A DNA stretch of 64,000 bases. Source: Geosiphon pyriformis. Lineage: Eukaryota; Glomeromycota; Glomeromycetes; Archaeosporales; Geosiphonaceae. Position 1 is the stretch's first letter; each line of letters begins with the position of its first letter. The stretch lies in assembly GCA_016748015.1 (NCBI GenBank), contig JAAOMT010000459.1:25900-89899 (forward strand). The letters run 5' to 3'. A program made the position numbers and the translations under genes. Below the pieces are notes generated by a model. That model ran no database searches. It was not told the origin of the DNA and saw only the letters and a program-made list of their open reading frames with translations. This document shows positions 34,038 through 45,752 of this stretch, piece by piece.

Positions 34038-34830
34038 GGTGGTGGATTGTAAATGAGGTCACAATCATCACAATATTCAAAGTCACTGGGAATTAAACAA
34101 TGGTAACACAGTCTTGTATTCAACTGTGCTAGCCATTGTTCTTGCTCTTCTCTAGTGGGTGCCAAGTTTTGGTAGTGTTCATAGAACTTTTCTGGTTCCA
34201 GAAAATTTATGACTGGCTTTGCGTCCTAGTCAAGCTTGATGGGTTTTGGTGGATTGTTTTTAATTGTTCTGATTTTTTCTGGTAACGCATCTTTAATTTT
34301 GGCAATTGCCATTTGCCATAATTCATCATTGTCGTATGGACAACTGTCCAATTGCTGTACAGCTCTTCTCCCAGTGGCTTCTATGGGTGTTCTTTTTTTG
34401 ACCCAGTTACTAATGAGGATTGTGTATTGACAGAACACATCACACGTTCTTCCTCTTCTCAGAATGTCATTCCACATTTCTTCATCTAGCAGAGTCTTCC
34501 CACAAGTGAGACAAGGTTGGCTATCCCATTTTTCTTGCCTCTTTGGTCATTCAAAGTGTTCGAGTAAGCATGGATGACAGTAGAACTTTGTTGCAGTGTG
34601 GTATTCTTCATCATCGCCACAACATGCACCCATTAATAACAGTTTCTTGCTGCAATCAATGCACACAAGCCTTGATCATTGATAATTGGATTGTTGTGGA
34701 GTGTGGTAGGTGTAGGAATTATAAATAACAGTGGTTGGCAGTGTTCCTTCTTCCTTTTCTTTTCTTTTTCCTTTATCTTTGTTCTATTCCCAACTGGAGG
34801 CTTCTTCTTGTTCGTTGTCAATCCAAGTCA
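34038..34830 (-). pseudogene. Gypsy-A Cys-rich (multi-CxxC) block between protease and dUTPase
   Basis: Visible pieces on the minus strand are a Cys-containing segment near 34650, then GMTF/MWNDILRRGRTCDVFCQYTI (about 34470), PIEATGRRAVQQLDSCPYDNDELW (about 34370), WLAQLNTRLCYHC (about 34120) and EYCDDCDLIYNPPP (about 34065). Gypsy-B and Gypsy-C carry the same block. The Cys pairs suggest several zinc-binding sites. Function unknown; it sits where many Gypsy elements go directly from protease to RT. Frameshifts break it. Confidence 0.65.
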
Positions 34831-35044
34831 GATCATCAGTTTCCCAGGTAAGTTTGTTTGTCTGCTTTCTTTTTCTGTTGTCATCCCAAGAGAGTATTGG
34901 TGGTAGCTCATTGTGTTCTTTGTTAGCTCACGACACTTGGTAGGCTTCCCAGGTAGGTTTTGGTTTTTTTTCCTCAAAGTCGATTAGTGGTGCCGTGGTG
35001 TTGATAGCCTTGAAATGGCCACACATTGCTGGTATGCGCATGTG

Positions 35045-35700
35045 TCACCTGTTCTGGCTGAATTGGAGTTCTTGTGTATTCCAGTCCAGAGTGGCGTTCG
35101 TCTTGAACAGCCAGTCATTACCAACTAGAGTTTGGTATTGGGTGGCTTCCATAACAAGTACTTTGATTGGTACTATGATGCCGTTAATTTTGATTGGTAA
35201 GTCATCAATTTTACCGATTGGAGTCTTGGTTGCTCCATCAGCCATGATAATTCTGACACTAGTGGCTCGATCAACTCGGCGGCCTAATAAATCTATAAGT
35301 TGTCGTGTGATGATGCTGCTTGCTGAACCACTGTCAAGAATTAGTTTGATGTGATGGCCATCAATTTTTGCATCAGTGTACATGGCAGTAATTGGCTTTT
35401 CTTCCAGTGCGGCTCCACTAAATAATGGCATGATTGACAGTTCCTTGAGTTTGAATAGAAAAATGGCGTCCAGTGATTTGTCATTGGTGACTGTTGCTGG
35501 TGAAATATTGCTGGTACATGTTTGTTGTTTTTGAGTGGATTCCTGGTTGCTGGGTGAGGCATCTTCTGGGGTAATCAAGAGACTTAAATAGTTCTGGAAA
35601 TTTGGGTTTTGGGGATTCCTGGTGCCTGAATTCCATTGACAAGATCCTGTTTGACTGAAGGAGCTGGGGATCAGTTGATGAACTACCATTGATGATCTCC
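35045..35700 (-). pseudogene. Gypsy-A retropepsin-like protease
   Basis: Aspartyl protease that would process the Gag-Pol precursor. MYTDAKIDGHHIKLILDSGSASSIITRQLIDLLG carries the catalytic DSG triad (about 35330), shown here only as a motif region. ATKTPIGKIDDLPIKINGI and YQTLVGNDWLFK follow, a typical retropepsin layout. The catalytic triad is intact in this copy. The 214-codon ORF 35689-35045 contains it with a Ser/Thr/Gln-rich leader. Confidence 0.8.
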
Positions 35701-35999
35701 AGTTTTGCTATGTGATTCTCGGCCTTTGGACTTCACTGGCCAGTAAGTTTTATGGTGGGATCTGAATTGTTTGGGGTTAATAGATTGTTGGTGATTGTGG
35801 TTGATACATTACCTGTGGCTGTGGCTGATAAATTGGGGCCGTTGGTTGATAATTTGGAGCTTAATATACTGGTGGTTAATAAATTGATTGCTGCATCATT
35901 GGCAGGTAAGTAGTTTGATTTTGTTTTGAGTTTGATTGATAATTCGGAGTTGAAAACTGGCGATCGGAGTTTCGATATTGATTTCCCAATCATTGGTTA

Positions 36000-37176
36000 T
36001 TTAAATGCTGGCAGCAGTCAATTTGAATATGTTCTTGTTTACCACAATAGTGGCAGATATGTATTTCCTATTGCCACTGTTGATTGGTTGATAAAGATGG
36101 ACATGATTGATTTTGGGCATGATTAAAGGTTCTTTGATTATTGCGTCGTTGTGGAGGCTGATAAATGGTGTGATTGTTAGCTAAGTATCCTTCTAATCTC
36201 TTATTAATTAATTTACTAAACTTCTCCCATTTGGAATCCAATTCAGATGATCCATTCATTACTAGATTAATGGCTTGGGTGTAATTAACCTCTGACTCAG
36301 TGGATTCAAAATCTCTGACACATGTGACTGCGTCTTGAAGGATACCTGGATGCAGCAGGCATACATGTTACAAGATGCTGCTGTGCAGGCCATGGATAAA
36401 CTGATTAAGTATCTGTGGTGCTGTAAAATAGTTGGCGTCAATTGCTTGAATTTGGTGCAGATTTTGATGGAAGCGTCCCAAGTAAGTGGTGACTGCTTCA
36501 GTTTCTCCTTGTTTTATGGTGGTGAATGTATTGACTAGGCAATTGATGCTGTTATTGTTGCTGAAGTATCTTAGGAATTCTGTTTTGAAGGCATTGAAAT
36601 CTTGTGGTTTATTAACCAAGCTCTGATACCATGAATTGGCGGTATCCTTGAGAAAGTAGAGAATGGCTTGCATTGCTCGGCCATCATTCCATCCATTGGC
36701 TGTAATGGCTTTTTTTACATCATTCAGCCATACTTGAGTGTCATCCTCTTTACCAGTAAAGTTGTCAAGTTTTGCGATTGGTGCATAGGCCATTGGATCT
36801 AAGTTAGGTAGTTGTGATGGCTGTTGAAGCAGTTGTTGTGGTATTGGTTGTTGGGGTGGTAGTTGAAGTGGCTGTTGTATGGGTTTGGCTATGAATTAAT
36901 TGGCAGTTGATTAATGACAATTACTGGAGGTAAGTTTTGATTAATTAATTCAGGGTTTGGATTGTTCTGTCTTTGATGATTTGGAGTTTCAATTTCTGAA
37001 TTTTCTAGATTTAGATTTTGTTGAGTTTGAAAATTCGGGTCTTCTAGGATCGGGTTTTGGTAATTAAATTCCTGATCCTCATCTTTGTCTTCTTCTGATT
37101 CAGTAATTTCCTAGGGACTGATGGTTCCGAAATCTGGCTGATGAAGCGGTGATTAAAATTCTGATGGTGTTGGCGA
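36000..37176 (-). pseudogene. Gypsy-A gag, 5' part missing
   Basis: The retrotransposon Gag core is MAYAPIAKLDNFTGKEDDTQ (36793) through AILYFLKDTANSWYQSL and FKTEFLRYFSNN to about 36368. A second helical part includes SSELDSKWEKFSKLIN (about 36250), and a zinc knuckle CHYCGKQEHIQIDC lies near 36040. Upstream (37100-36800) is an Asn/Gln/Pro-rich region with stops. The reading is cut at 37176 by LTR2-B. The corresponding N-terminal part survives in Gypsy-B and Gypsy-C. Confidence 0.8.
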
Positions 37177-38051
37177 TGTTACGGTTTAAAAATTTAGCAA
37201 AAAGAATCATAAAAATAATACAAATTATTCAATCATAATATAGCACAGTAATAATCTTAGAAAGGTAATGATTAATATAGTAGCAAATACCATCTCGCAA
37301 TAGTGGCAAGTATCAGTTCACAATAGCAGCCAACACCAACTGGTGATAGCAGCAAACACCAGGTTGAAATATCAAAAAGAAAGTATTACAAGGTGTTTTC
37401 TCATAGAACTACAAACATGTATATATACAGTAGTTTTAATATTGGGAAAAAAAATCAAGTAATAAAAATCATAACTTATCAAGCAATAGATCCAATTTTA
37501 TCTAACAAACTCCATTTTAAATCATACTTTCAAATTAAATATCCCAAGAAACCTTTAAATCAAAAAGAAATGAAAAAAGAATATTTAAAACTGAATTATC
37601 ACAACTCAAAGTATTAAGAAACTTACTTGTATTATTTATTGAATGAAACTATCATTTATTAACTGAATTTCTTGGAAGAATAATCCTTGATCAAGATTAT
37701 TCACGTTGTTACTAATTGATAAAAGCTTTATTGTAAGAATTAGAAAAAGCACTAAAGACCATTAATATTCTGTGTTTCTAGATTAGAGAAACACATCAGG
37801 CAATTGCAAGGATAGCCTCAGAAAAGACCCCAAACAGTGGGTAGATTTCAGTTCAGCCTCTGAAAAGGAGTACATAAACATACACAACAATCAAGAATTA
37901 AAGAATAATTTACATCGCAACAGTAAAAAGAAAGCCTTCAGTATAACAGTGACATTATCACACAAATAGAATTGAGGAACTTACAAAAGACTGATTGCAA
38001 TTAAAGCGGGATATCAGCAATTAAATATAACAAAAAAACCAATCCGTAACA
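37177..38051 (+). repeat. LTR2-B, inverted relative to LTR2-A, without matching flanks
   Basis: 875 bp, TGTTACGG...CCGTAACA. It is nearly identical to the reverse complement of LTR2-A over all readable parts. A TATA-like TATATATA at 37420-37427 indicates plus-strand orientation. The left flank (GCGA, Gypsy-A gag) and right flank (ATGA, LINE-4 5' region) do not match, so this is not a simple solo-LTR insertion. Confidence 0.85.
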
Positions 38052-38144
38052 ATGAGAGTGGAAAAATTTTTGGAGAAATTGGTTTTTTTTTCTTTTTACT
38101 CTTTGTTTCTCTAAGTTATTTCATCCAACACATCTCTTTTTGTC

Positions 38145-38616
38145 ATGATAAAACAAATAGGCTTATCTGTAAGTAATTTTGGTTCAGTTTTGGCTGGGTT
38201 GGAGACCCAGTCTAGTAACAAAAAAAAGACACATATTGAGAGTATTTACTCTCATAGTCCTTCATTCAAAAAAACAAAAAAGCCTAAGACTTCTAATGTT
38301 ATGGTGAATTTGTTAGCTGGATCTTTGTCTGTCAACATATTGCAAGCTATTGGGGTTAAGTGTACTAGATCTTGGGATAATGAAATAGACAGCAAAAAAA
38401 ACAGTATTAGTAAAGTGTTGGATGTAGAGAATATAAAGAACACAATTGCTAAAGAAATGAGCTATATTGACTCTAATGCTTCTGAGATAGATGACATAAT
38501 AGATGATACTACTTCAAAAAAAACACAAATGAGGACTTATGTGTTGAGACAACTACCAAAAGTGCTTTCTTTCAATACTTTGAGTAATAATGGTGCCAAA
38601 TTGGTGCTCTCAGCAT
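38145..38616 (+). pseudogene. LINE-4 ORF1, 5' exonic part before Gypsy-B insertion
   Basis: The ATG at 38145 opens MIKQIGLSVSNFGSVLAG and a Lys/Ser-rich, weakly acidic N-terminal region comparable to ORF1 of LINE-3. The frame runs cleanly to VLSA at the insertion site. The apparent continuation into LTR sequence to 38717 is not part of the gene. Confidence 0.75.
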
Positions 38617-39445
38617 TGTTACAAGTGATTATTTGGGATCTCAAATCAAATAACAAACTCATAACTTGGTGCTTAATTAATGTAATTATATTGGTTTCTG
38701 AAGGTGTGTTTGTCTGAAGGTTTTGGTTGAGTTCTTTGTATAATGGACAAAGATTCAATAGTTGTTTCAGTAGTCTCCCGGAATTGCAATTCCATCAAAT
38801 TTTTTTCTTAGCATGGTGGCTGGTAATCTGGCAGAGATGCCCTTTTGGTAAGCTATCCTTAAATTGTCACTTCTTATACTCTTTCTTTGGGGTTTTTTAC
38901 CAGGTTATTCTTGATGTCAATAACTTAGCACTTACTTTTCAATCAATTAAAAAAAAAATAACAGAATAAAAGAAAATAACAGAAAATAAAAGCAAATAAG
39001 CCAAGGCAATAAATGTTAGTATTCTATTAATAGCCATAATTAAGAGCTATTGTTCTAGTATAGTTAAGTATTAATTATTATCAACATAAAATGTTAATAG
39101 CAGAGAGTGGATTGGAGATAGTGAATAATTATTTATTTGTGATATAGAAGGTTGCTTAGATCAAGTCTAAACTGAGAGGTCTTTAATTAAAGAATTCTGT
39201 CTCTTTTTGCTTCTAATACTACTGCTATATATACATAATTGAAATTCCTTAATTCCTCAATTCCTCAATTTTTCACACCAGAAATCCTGGAATTTCTGGA
39301 ATCCTGCAATTTTTTTTGAGAGGAATCCTGGAATTCTGAAATCCTGCAATTCCTTGTACAAGAATCCTGAAATTTCATATTTACTATAGCTATTTTTAAT
39401 TAACTATTTATATACTAATCTACTTCCTATATTTTATGAGTAATA
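38617..39445 (-). repeat. Gypsy-B 3' LTR
   Basis: 829 bp, TGTTAC start and degenerate GTAATA end. TATA-like run at 39225-39234. GGAATCCTG-type words at about 39285-39380, fewer than in the Gypsy-A LTR. Followed by the polypurine tract (39446-39460). Confidence 0.85.
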
Positions 39446-41580
39446 TTATCCCCTCCTTTTAATATTGAGCTTTGTTGAGATCTCTTAATTCTAACTCTCC
39501 ATTGTTGAGTGTTTTTTGGACTTTTTTTTCAAGTATTATTTGGGTTATTTTGTTCTGTAGTTCTTTAAATTGGGTGTTGGTTATTTTTCCCATTTGATTA
39601 ACTATAATGGAGTCCATTTCTGGATTAAGTAAGATTTTTGGTTTGTTTTGGAATTCAGTATGTAGCTGATAGATAGCTCTTGCTTGTGTAGTCAAATTGT
39701 TTTTTCCCACAAATTGTTTTAGTTATTGCAATATTGTTGTATTAAATAATCATTTTGTTTTATCTGTGTATAAATTTTGAATGTTCAAGTGTTATCCTAA
39801 ATGAAAATAACAAAAGTTCCTTGGAAATTCATGTATCCATTATTTTCAAGTCTTTTTGGTCAACTTTTGATATGTGGTAACACTTATTGGTTCTTCTATT
39901 GCTAATTTTATTTTCAGAACCATTTTGTCGATAGTGTTTTCTGTTTTCCTTTGACTTTTGTATTTGAATATCTTTCTGGTATCTCAGTATCAAATAGTTT
40001 ATTGGTTGATAGTAATTTCTATATTCTGCTATTGAATCAGTTGGAATAGTTGTTGTGCTAGTGTGTAGATGTCATCAGTGATTTCCATTTTTCTAAAGTC
40101 TTCTATCATGTTTTATCATGTTTTTATATACTCTTTTTATTGTTCAATTTTACATATTTGATTCAATGATTATAATTGGTTCCAAATCTTGTGGAATCTT
40201 ATTTGGTTGGACTAGTATTTACTGTACTTTTAATTGTGGAATATTATTGGTGGATGGTGATATTATATTGTGGTATGGTTTCAGTCAATTTTTATGTGCT
40301 GCTTTGGTCAAAATTTTGTTGTTCAATCTTAATTTATAAGCTCTATTTCCAAGAATTTTTTCTCTGTGAAATGGTCTGTCCTATTTGGGATCAAATTTTC
40401 CACTTCATTGTTTTTCTGCTTTAGTATAATGTAAAAGTACTTTGTTTCCAATCTTGAATTCAACTGGTTTATCTGATAGTTGGTTATTATGTCTTTTTTT
40501 TTGTTTTTTTTGTGACTTTTGTATGTTATTAGTTGCTCTTTGTTGCTTGTTTTCTAGAGTTTCCATCAAGTCATATGTTTTTCTTAGCAATGTTTTCTGG
40601 AAATTGTCTTCAATTATTGGTTCTGTCAGATAAGTGTTGACTTTTATTTCAACTGGTAATGTTGCTGTTTTACTGTATACTAATTCAAATAGTATTGCTT
40701 ATATAATATCTTGCTTCATTGTCTAATATACAAATAATACTAATAGTATAAACAAGTCCCATTCGTCTTGGTTTTCTTGACTGATTTTGACAATGGCTTC
40801 ATACAATATTCTGTTAAACTTTTCAACTAGTCCATTTGTTTGTGAATGATATGGTGATGATAATGGTTTTTTTATCCCAAATCTTTGACTTAATTCTGCC
40901 AATGTTCTATTTACAAAGTGAGTTCCTTGGTCTGATAATAGTTCTTTTGAACATTTGTGTTAACATATTAAATCTTGATGAACGAATTCAGCAATAGATT
41001 CTGCATCTGCTCTTTGAATGGCTTTTGCTTCTGGCTATTTAGTGAGATAGTTTATAACTACTGCAATATATTTGTTGTCTTTACTGGTGATTGTTAATGG
41101 TCTGACTAAGTCAATCCCAATACAATTAAATGGTTGTTTTACTTTAATTGGTCTTAATGGTTTACTGGGTCTTGTTCCTCCTTTTTTCTGACAAGCATCA
41201 CAATTTTGAACATATTGGATGATATCTGGATACATTAATGGCCAATAGTATCTTTTTTTGGTTCTTTCTATAGTTGATTTTTTATGAAAATGTCCTGCTG
41301 TTGAATCTGAATGCATGTTAAATAATATTGTCTCTTTTTCTGATTCTGTGACTACTCTGGTTGGTTGATCTGGATTTCTTTTGTTCTTCTGGTAAAATAT
41401 ATTTTGATGATTAATAAAATATTTTGATTGCTGTTTTATGTTGTTTTGTTCTTTTTGAGATAATTTCTCCTTGAACAATTGGGTATCTATATAATATTGG
41501 AGTTGTTTGTATTTTTGTATATTTATCTTTTGTTATATTTTTGAGTTAAAATGTTTTTGGATTTGTCTCATTTATGACAA
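39446..41580 (-). pseudogene. Gypsy-B integrase plus C-terminal extension
   Basis: Zinc-binding HSDSTAGHFHKKSTIERTK and NCDACQKK (about 41330-41200; HHCC intact). Core: CIGIDLVRPL (about 41115), SDQGTHFVNRT-like text (about 40935) and GLVEKFNRIL (about 40825), which keeps the catalytic Glu. The C-terminal extension ends with an 83-codon open piece (39710-39459) finishing KAQY-stop against the polypurine tract. Stops occur throughout. Confidence 0.8.
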
Positions 41581-43020
41581 TCCGTCAGTATTTCCATTGT
41601 TTTTTTTTTTTTTATAATGTACTGTATAATTAAATAGTGAAAGTTCTATTTTCCATCTGACATGGTGATTGTCTGCAAACTCTTGTTTTTAGATTGAAGT
41701 CAATTTTTTGTAATTAGTATATACATCAAACTTTTAACTCAAATATTCTTTCCATTTAATAACCATCCAATAAATAGCTAAGTGTTCTAGTGTTGGAGTT
41801 CCATAATTCTTTTCAGCTGGACTTAAGCTTCTACTGGCATAAGCTACTAGATGTTTTCATCTATCTGGTCCTTTCTGAAATAGTACTGCTCCCAATGCTT
41901 GATCTGATGCATCAGTTGTGATTATGAATGGCTTGCTATAATCTGGATAAATTAGTACTGAAGCTTGAATAAGCTTTCTTCTTAATGTATCAAAAGCTTC
42001 TTGCTGAATTTCTGTTCATTTATATTTGGTGTTTTTGTTTGGAGTTGGTGTAGTGGTTGAGCTATTTTGGAAAAGTCCTTGATAAAGTGGCAGTAGTATT
42101 CAGCAAATTCCAAGAATGCTCTCAATTCTGTGAGATTATTTGGTACTGGAAAGTTCTTGACAATCTCAATTTTGTCTGGATCCGTTTTGATTCTATCTTT
42201 GCTTACAACATGTCCCAAAAACTTGAGTTCAGTTTTTCCAAAGAAACATTTAGTTGCATTTAGCTTTAATCTGGCTCTTCTTAGTTTTTTAAACACTTTT
42301 TGGAAATGATACAAATGATTATTGAATGTTTTCGAGAACATATTGGTGTCATCCAAGTATATAACTACTGATTTCTATAGTAGTCCAGTATAAACAATTT
42401 TCATAAGTCACTAAAAAGTGGCTGGAGTATTTATCAAGCCAAATGGCATCACTTCAAATTCAAAGTTTTTTTCTCAAGTTGTAAAAGCCATTTTCTCTTT
42501 GTCTTCTGGTTTCATGGCTACTTGCCAGTAACCACTGTTTAAGTCTAGTGTCAAGAACCATTTCTTTTCACCAAAAGTGTCAAACAGTTTTTGTATTTTT
42601 GGAGTTGAGTAACTACCTCCTTTTGTTACTCTATTCAGTTTTCAGTAATCCACACAAAAGCATATTTTTCCATTTTTTTTATGGACTAGTACCACTGGTG
42701 ATAACCATAGACTCATTGATAGTTGAATTAACTTATTGTCAAGCATTTGATTGATTTCCTAACAAATAATCTTATGGCTGGCTAGTAGTACTTTGTATGC
42801 TCTTTGTTTAATTGGCATTGCATCTCCAGTTTTGATTTGATACTGAATTATGTCAGTTCTGCCAAATTTATTTTCACTTGCAAAAATGTCATTGAAGTTG
42901 TTAAGTAACATCTTAAGTTGCATTCATTGAAGTGGGTTTAAGTTTCCTAAATTCATCTGTTCCAATTGTTTTGGTTGGAGCAGATAATATTTTTCTTGTC
43001 CATAGATTGTTTGTGATATG
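41581..43020 (-). pseudogene. Gypsy-B RT and RNase H
   Basis: RT fingers retain KKNGKICFCVDY (about 42660-42640), the six codons absent from Gypsy-A. Palm LDLNSGYWQVAM-type text (about 42540) and FGLINTPATF (about 42440) follow. The stop TAG at 42375-42377 falls at the same codon as in Gypsy-A. VVIYLDDTNMFSKTF comes next (YLDD intact, about 42350), then thumb and RNase H with ITTDASDQALGAVLF-like text (about 41925). Many stops break the frame. Confidence 0.8.
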
Positions 43021-44034
43021 ATATCCACATATCTACACAATTATGGAAAGTTTAGAATGGGGTTTGGTGATTGTTCTTCAATTTCAGTGGTTAAATATCT
43101 AATGATGATTCCTTCTAATATCTCCATGATGTTTTTTGTGTTGTTGTAAATGGGGATTTTAATGTGACTGTGGTTTTTGGCTAGTATGTGTAGATTGACT
43201 AATCCAATTTCTCCTAATTCACAAAGTGTTGCTTCTGCCTCAAAAATTTGAACCTGATCTTTCACTTTTCTTTCTATGACTACCATGTACTGGTCATATG
43301 ATGGAATAGATATTGATTGACAGGTGGAAATAATTTCTCTCTTGTCAACAATTTTTTCCTCTGCCATATTAATTGGTACATCTATTCTACTTGTGGATTC
43401 AAATCTCTATATCTCTCTAGCTGTAATCCCTAATTCTTCTTTGTTTCTCACTGACACTAATTAAGCTACTTTCACCAGAGATAAAAATATTGTCTGTGCT
43501 ATTTTTTCATTTGGATCTATGATATATGTATTTTCTGAGTTATTTTGTAGCATAACAATAATATTTCCTACATATCCTGTGTTAATTACTTCTCCTTTGA
43601 TGTTGATTCTCTTTTTAACTAAGCTACTTCTAGATGCTAACTGAACCATTATTGTTGCTAGAATTTCCAATGCTATTTTGAGATCAATGCAAGTGTGCAA
43701 ATAGGGTTCCAATTTGATGGGATTTTTTCCCAGATATTTTAGATCAAATTCTATATCAGTATCATGTGCATGTTCTGACATAATGCTTTCATTATTATCA
43801 CTGAACTATTTGAGTTCTTGTTCCTTGGTGAGATTAAGAAGTGTGATGTATGTTTCAGGATTTAAATCTGAGTCTGAATCATTGTTATTTTTGTTGCTAT
43901 ATTGAGCAGAGCTAGAACCATTATTTTCATTATTATCATTTTTAAAGTTTAAATCAAGATTGAAAATTGATTCCAATTTTAATGTGCAGCTGCTGATTGG
44001 TTTTTCTTCTTCTGGGATCATGTAGATCATGTGT
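43021..44034 (-). pseudogene. Gypsy-B dUTPase-like domain
   Basis: IYMIPEEEKPISSC start (44030), DTDIEFDLKY (motif 1 region, about 43765), LASRSSLVKKRINIKG (motif 2, about 43630), EVINTGYVGN (motif 3; the usual Asp is Asn, about 43585), NEKIAQTIF (motif 4, about 43505) and a degraded motif 5 near 43410 (RFESTSR). A stop lies between motifs 4 and 5. The beta-rich segment to 43041 matches Gypsy-A. Confidence 0.8.
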
Positions 44035-45120
44035 GTTGGTGGATTGTAAATGAAGTCACACTTATTACAATATTGAAAGTCATAAGAAATTAAGCAATGT
44101 TAACATAATTGAGTATTCAACTGCTCCAAACACTACTCTTGTTCTTCTCTAGTGAGTGCTAATTACTAGTAATGTTTATGAAATTCTTTTGGATCATCTT
44201 TGATGTTGCCAAAGATGTCAAAAGTTTGGACATATTCGGGTTCAAGAAGAGATAAAAGGTTGTTTTTGATTTCCAGTAGTTTACTGGTTGTCACGCCTTC
44301 TGCTTTTGCACTTGCCATTTTTCAGAGTTCATGTTTGTTGTGGGAATATTTTTTTAATTGTCACAACACTCATTTTCAGACGTCATTAATTGGTGTTTTT
44401 TTGCATATTCAGTCATTGATTAGGATAGTATACTGGCACATTTTATTGCACATTCCTCTATGTTTAGGAATGTCATTCCACATTCCTTTATTAGACAAAA
44501 TAGCTCCACATATGAAACATGGTTTGTTGTCCTATTTTCTTTGTTGTTTGGGTCATCCAAAGTGTTCTACAATGCATGAATGACAGTAAAATTTGGTTGT
44601 TATTTGGTATTCCTTATTGTTACCACAGTATGCATCTCTTAATGACAATTTCTTGCCACAATCAATGCATATGAGTTTTGGTTGATGATAGGTGGATCAT
44701 TGTGAGATAGTATAGGTGTAGTAATTATAAATGGTGCTAGTAGGTGTTATTTCTTTTTCTTTTTCTTTTTTCTTTCCCTTGCCAGTTTTTTTCCACTCCC
44801 AAGTTGATAATTTGTCCTAATTGTTGTTGGTTTCTCAGGCTTGGTCAGTATTCCAGGTAAGTTTTTCTTTTTGTTTTTCTTTTCTGTTGTCATTCCATGA
44901 GAGTATTGGTAGTAGCTTGTTGTGGTCTTTATTGGCCCAGGACACTTGATAGACTTCCCAAGTAGATTTCTCTTTTTCTTTCTTGAATTCAATAAGTGAG
45001 ACTGATGGCATGGTAATGGGTTTGAAGTGCCCACATGTGGCAGATACTTGCGTGTATTGACTGTTCTGGCTAAGCTATAGTTCCTGTATGTTTCAGTCAA
45101 GCACTGTGTTTGTTTTGACT
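44035..45120 (-). pseudogene. Gypsy-B Cys-rich block
   Basis: Homologous to the blocks in Gypsy-A (34038-34830) and Gypsy-C (56380-57345). Readable landmarks include a Cys-containing segment around 44660-44520, MWNDIPKHRGMCNKMCQYTIL-type text around 44475-44420, and a terminal Cys cluster around 44110-44060. The region 45100-44750 upstream is Lys/Thr-rich. Function unknown. Confidence 0.6.
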
Positions 45121-45129
45121 AGCCAGTTA

Positions 45130-45752
45130 TTACCAATTAGTGCTTAGTACTGCATAGTCTCTATTACCAAAACTTTGATTGAAGTAATAATACCATTTAC
45201 TTCAAAGAGCAAATTATCAATCTTGCTGATAGGAGTCTTAGTTGTTTTATCAGCTGTTATTATCCTAGCACTGGCAACACAATCAACTCAGTGACCTAAT
45301 TGGTCCATAAGTTGTCATGTAATAATGCTGCCTGCTGACTTACTATCAAGAATAAGTTTAATAGAATGTTCATTAACTTTGGCATCAGTGTACATGATAG
45401 TGATTGGTTTCTCTTCGAGTACGGCTTTATTAAACAAGAGCTTAGATGTCAGTTCCTCAAGTTTGAATGGGAAGATAGCTATAAATGACTTGTCATTGGT
45501 GATGGTGGCTGAAGGTATGTTGCTGGTGAGTGTTTGTTTGTGGTTGGATTCCATTTTGTTAAATGTGGCATCTTCTGGAGTTACCAGAAGACTTAAATAG
45601 TTCTGGAAACTTGGGTTTTGGATATACCCGGTTTCTGAATTCCACTGGCATAATCCTGATAACTGGTTAGATGAACTGAGAATTGGTTGGTAAACAACTA
45701 TTGCCAATCTCCAGTTTTGGATAACTCTTGATCTAAGGTTTCCTGATGTCAT
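45130..45752 (-). pseudogene. Gypsy-B protease
   Basis: MYTDAKVNEHSIKLILDSKS (about 45400-45340) corresponds to the retropepsin active site, but the Gly of the DSG triad is replaced by Lys (DSK), so it should be inactive. The downstream flap region is recognisable but stopped. Confidence 0.75.

Larger units (their letters stand above)
27778..37176 (-). mobile_element. Gypsy-A: Ty3/Gypsy retrotransposon, minus strand, 5' end missing
   Basis: It has one LTR (27778-28693, its 3' LTR), then reading leftward along the minus strand from 37176: gag, protease, Cys-rich block, dUTPase, RT, RNase H, integrase and C-terminal extension. No 5' LTR is present; gag stops at an LTR2 copy beginning at 37177. 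A solo LTR2 copy is inserted at 33309-34033. Its order of parts is the same as Gypsy-B and, as far as it goes, Gypsy-C. Confidence 0.85.

Noticed and set aside
33309-38051. LTR2-A and LTR2-B as the two LTRs of one element enclosing gag-protease
   Set aside because: They are inverted, not direct; the enclosed sequence is part of Gypsy-A in its normal order; and LTR2-A has its own target duplication inside Gypsy-A.
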